Source: FEN-1297 sp046704565 (GTDB taxonomy: Bacteria > Bacteroidota > Ignavibacteria > Ignavibacteriales > Ignavibacteriaceae). Taken from it: 15,063 nucleotides of DNA. Within the stretch, counting starts at the first letter, position 1, and the number at the start of each line of letters is the position of its first letter. The notes under the pieces are model-generated. The model was not told the DNA's origin and searched no databases. It saw only the letters and a program-made list of their open reading frames with translations. The stretch lies in the NCBI GenBank assembly GCA_046704565.1, contig JBJKRP010000383.1:1-15063 (forward strand), read 5' to 3'. Both the position numbers and the translations under genes were made by a program. Below are positions 13,767 through 15,063 of this stretch, one piece after another.

Positions 13767-14347
13767 TTACCGCCTAATGCTTCTAAGACTTCCGCTGTAT
13801 TGCGGATTAAACCCAGCCGGGGGAAAATATATTTTATAGGGAATTCGTGCTCATCTTTAGAGCGGGCAGCCATGGCATCCGTAACGAATATCTGGCTGAA
13901 CCCGTATTCATAGGCAAAACGCGCCGTACTCTCTACTCCAATATTCGTTGAAATACCGCAAAGTATAATTGTGTCAATCCCTCTTCTTCTTAATTGAAGG
14001 TCGAGTTCGGTTCCGTAAAACGCTCCCCACTGATGCTTTAGTATCTGGAAGTCTCCCGGTTGAACATTGAGTTCGGGAACATATTCACTCCATTCGGGAT
14101 TATAGCCCCGCAATGGAAATGAAGTTTCCGAAACAGGATGCAGTGCGTCCTTCAAGTCGGGTGAAGGAGTTACGTGAACTAAGAAGACAGGCATTCCGTT
14201 TTTGCGTGAGGCTTCAATGAGCCGGGCGGAATTTTCGATTACGGATTTTGCAGAGTGCGGCTCCGCCGGCATTTGAGTAATCCCTTTCTGAAGATCAATT
14301 ACTACGATTGCAGTTTTCTCAATGTTTATTTTTAATTCTTGCGGCAT
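13763..14347 (-). CDS. Isochorismatase-fold hydrolase lacking the catalytic cysteine
   Basis: Soluble 194-residue protein of the isochorismatase/cysteine-hydrolase superfamily. AIVVIDLQKGI at 13-23 supplies Asp18, and LKHQWGAFYGTELDLQLRRR at 103-122 supplies Lys104. CGISTNIGVESTARFAYEYG at 130-149 is the nucleophile-loop segment, in which the cysteine of nicotinamidases and similar amidases is replaced by Gly137. The same replacement occurs in true isochorismatases (EntB, PhzD), so thiol-based amide hydrolysis is unlikely and water-based chemistry or another role is more plausible. A cis-peptide-like GIST and the TDAMAARS segment are also present. AAGGAG five bases before ATG supports the start. 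No siderophore or menaquinone genes are nearby, so the substrate is unknown. Confidence 0.88.
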   Translation of the reverse strand: MPQELKINIEKTAIVVIDLQKGITQMPAEPHSAKSVIENSARLIEASRKNGMPVFLVHVTPSPDLKDALHPVSETSFPLRGYNPEWSEYVPELNVQPGDFQILKHQWGAFYGTELDLQLRRRGIDTIILCGISTNIGVESTARFAYEYGFSQIFVTDAMAARSKDEHEFPIKYIFPRLGLIRNTAEVLEALGGN

Positions 14348-14420
14348 ATTAACTCCTTATAAAATTATCTTGCAACCGAAGAGTATAGCTTCGCTGCAAT
14401 TATTATTAAAATTATCATCT

Positions 14421-14492
14421 CTAAAAAATTAGTTCCTTAAAATCATCGAATCTTTTAGACAGGTTCTGAACTTGTAATGTGCGCTCGTCCAT
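14421..14492 (-). pseudogene. 23-codon frame resembling an ABC-transporter ATPase N-terminus
   Basis: ATG at 14492 opens a short frame reading MDERTLQVQNLSKRFDDF then KELIF and TAG. The segment LQVQNLSKRFDDFK matches the first strand and turn of ABC ATPases (LxVxNLSKxFGxFxAL). The frame stops before any Walker A motif, and the bases after it show no further family-like protein. It is 23-30 bases downstream of a promoter-like sequence. It could be the stub left by a deletion, or an unrelated leader peptide in front of the isochorismatase-fold gene. Confidence 0.25.
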
Positions 14493-14521
14493 TGTAAAGT
14501 ATTTAGTCTTATAAACTGATT

Positions 14522-14551
14522 CAAAATTAATTATCAAATTTACAATACAAA
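14522..14551 (-). promoter_or_regulatory. Bacteroidota-type promoter in the gap before the isochorismatase-fold gene
   Basis: On the minus strand TTTG (14551-14548), an 18-base spacer and TAATTTTG (14529-14522) match both consensus boxes. A second -7-like TAAATTTG lies at 14542-14535. The start site would be near 14515, giving a leader of roughly 165 bases before the gene at 14347, or about 20 before the short frame at 14492. Confidence 0.42.
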
Positions 14552-14798
14552 ATGTTTAAAAGAATAAATTGCGGTCAAAATAAGAGAGCCTTTTGATATG
14601 CGGTACAGAGTTAAAGTAAGTAAGATAATTTGTATCCATAAATTTACTCACGCTGTTAAATGAAATAAGTTTACCCACGAAAAACGGTAGTGCTTAAACC
14701 GGAATTAATTTTTTATAAAAAAGATTTTGGATTAAAATTTTTTTTATCGAAGTTGCTGAAAGGAATAATTTCTTTTCATGTAAGAAGGAAAGCAAAAA
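14552..14798. other. AT-rich gap with no recognisable gene
   Basis: This part of the 451-base interval 14348-14798 holds no convincing reading frame on either strand. It includes homopolymer-rich stretches around 14705-14750, among them the palindrome TTTTTTATAAAAAA at 14709-14722. I see no clear promoter for the methyltransferase gene that follows. Confidence 0.5.
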
Positions 14799-15063
14799 AT
14801 GAAGGAAAAGCTTTTGCGCAAAATCAGCCCGGAAGGTGATAAGTCTAATTCAGACATAGATGAATTACCGCTTTGGTCGGCTCCGTTTGGATTTAGATTA
14901 CTTGATTTGATTGAGATGAAAGAGGGGATGAAGGTTCTGGATATTGGCAGTGGTTCCGGCTTTCCTGCAGTTGAGATTGCCCAGAGGCTCGGTAAGTCAT
15001 CTTTTATTTATGGTATTGATCCCTGGAAGGAAGTCAACACAATAGCCAATGCAAAAGTAAGAA
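14799..15063 (+). CDS. SAM-dependent class I methyltransferase (3' part outside window)
   Basis: ATG at 14799, preceded by AAGAAGGAAAG, opens a frame of 88 codons that runs off the right edge. After a charged N-terminus, LPLWSAPFGFRLLDLI leads into VLDIGSGSGFPAVEIA (about 47-62), a class I motif I that binds S-adenosylmethionine. IYGIDPW follows at the end of strand beta 2, where the acidic residue (Asp75) contacts the ribose. The order matches small-molecule methyltransferases of the Methyltransf_11/25 type. The substrate cannot be told from this fragment. Confidence 0.86.
   Translation, partial: MKEKLLRKISPEGDKSNSDIDELPLWSAPFGFRLLDLIEMKEGMKVLDIGSGSGFPAVEIAQRLGKSSFIYGIDPWKEVNTIANAKVR

Noticed and set aside
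14705..14750. T- and A-runs with the palindrome TTTTTTATAAAAAA
   Set aside because: Low-complexity AT-rich sequence gives such palindromes by chance; there is no GC stem for a terminator and no flanking gene end that needs one.
1..15063. Search for CRISPR arrays, insertion sequences, toxin-antitoxin pairs, phage or defence genes
   Set aside because: No spaced direct repeats, transposase-like frames, terminal inverted repeats or defence-type domains are visible anywhere in the window.

Overview
The window is an ordinary chromosomal stretch, fairly AT-rich, densely coded and almost entirely housekeeping and cell-envelope genes. It suggests a Gram-negative member of the Bacteroidota/Chlorobiota/Ignavibacteriota group. 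The evidence is: Kdo and heptose lipopolysaccharide genes; several promoters of the Bacteroidota form TTTG-N18-20-TAnnTTTG; a tRNA gene without an encoded CCA; and a DUF3788 protein. Several genes still have clear Shine-Dalgarno sequences, which fits an early-branching lineage such as Ignavibacteria better than core Bacteroidetes. That placement is inference.

Layout. Positions 1-131 hold what looks like the 3' end of an unrecognised plus-strand gene, then a hairpin, then the end of minus-strand kdsC (131-670). Plus-strand ldcA (776-1717, peptidoglycan recycling) converges on a minus-strand operon read from 5540 down to 1728: two GT9 heptosyltransferase-type genes, a homocysteine S-methyltransferase and ispE. 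All members of that operon overlap (14, 20 and 20 bases). From a divergent control region at 5541-5705 the plus strand carries a glutaryl-CoA-dehydrogenase-like enzyme, guaB, a GT4 glycosyltransferase and purD; the last two overlap by 4 bases. purD converges on a minus-strand tRNA-Leu(CAA) with a large inverted repeat between them. glnS diverges from the tRNA behind the best promoter in the window. Positions 13001-13346 hold no intact gene but appear to contain a broken HTH regulator. DUF3788 and an isochorismatase-fold gene then converge, sharing their stop codons. The AT-rich gap 14348-14798 has a minus-strand promoter and a 23-codon reading frame resembling the start of an ABC ATPase. A methyltransferase gene runs off the right edge.

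How the genes relate. kdsC, the GT9 pair and probably the GT4 enzyme build lipopolysaccharide or surface glycan. ispE feeds isoprenoid synthesis, including the lipid carriers for envelope polymers. guaB and purD belong to purine synthesis. glnS and tRNA-Leu serve translation. I found no CRISPR array, insertion sequence, phage or defence system, and nothing that convincingly forms an undescribed multi-gene system. The most interesting items are the two probable gene remnants, the isochorismatase-family protein with glycine at the catalytic cysteine position, and the regulatory signals.
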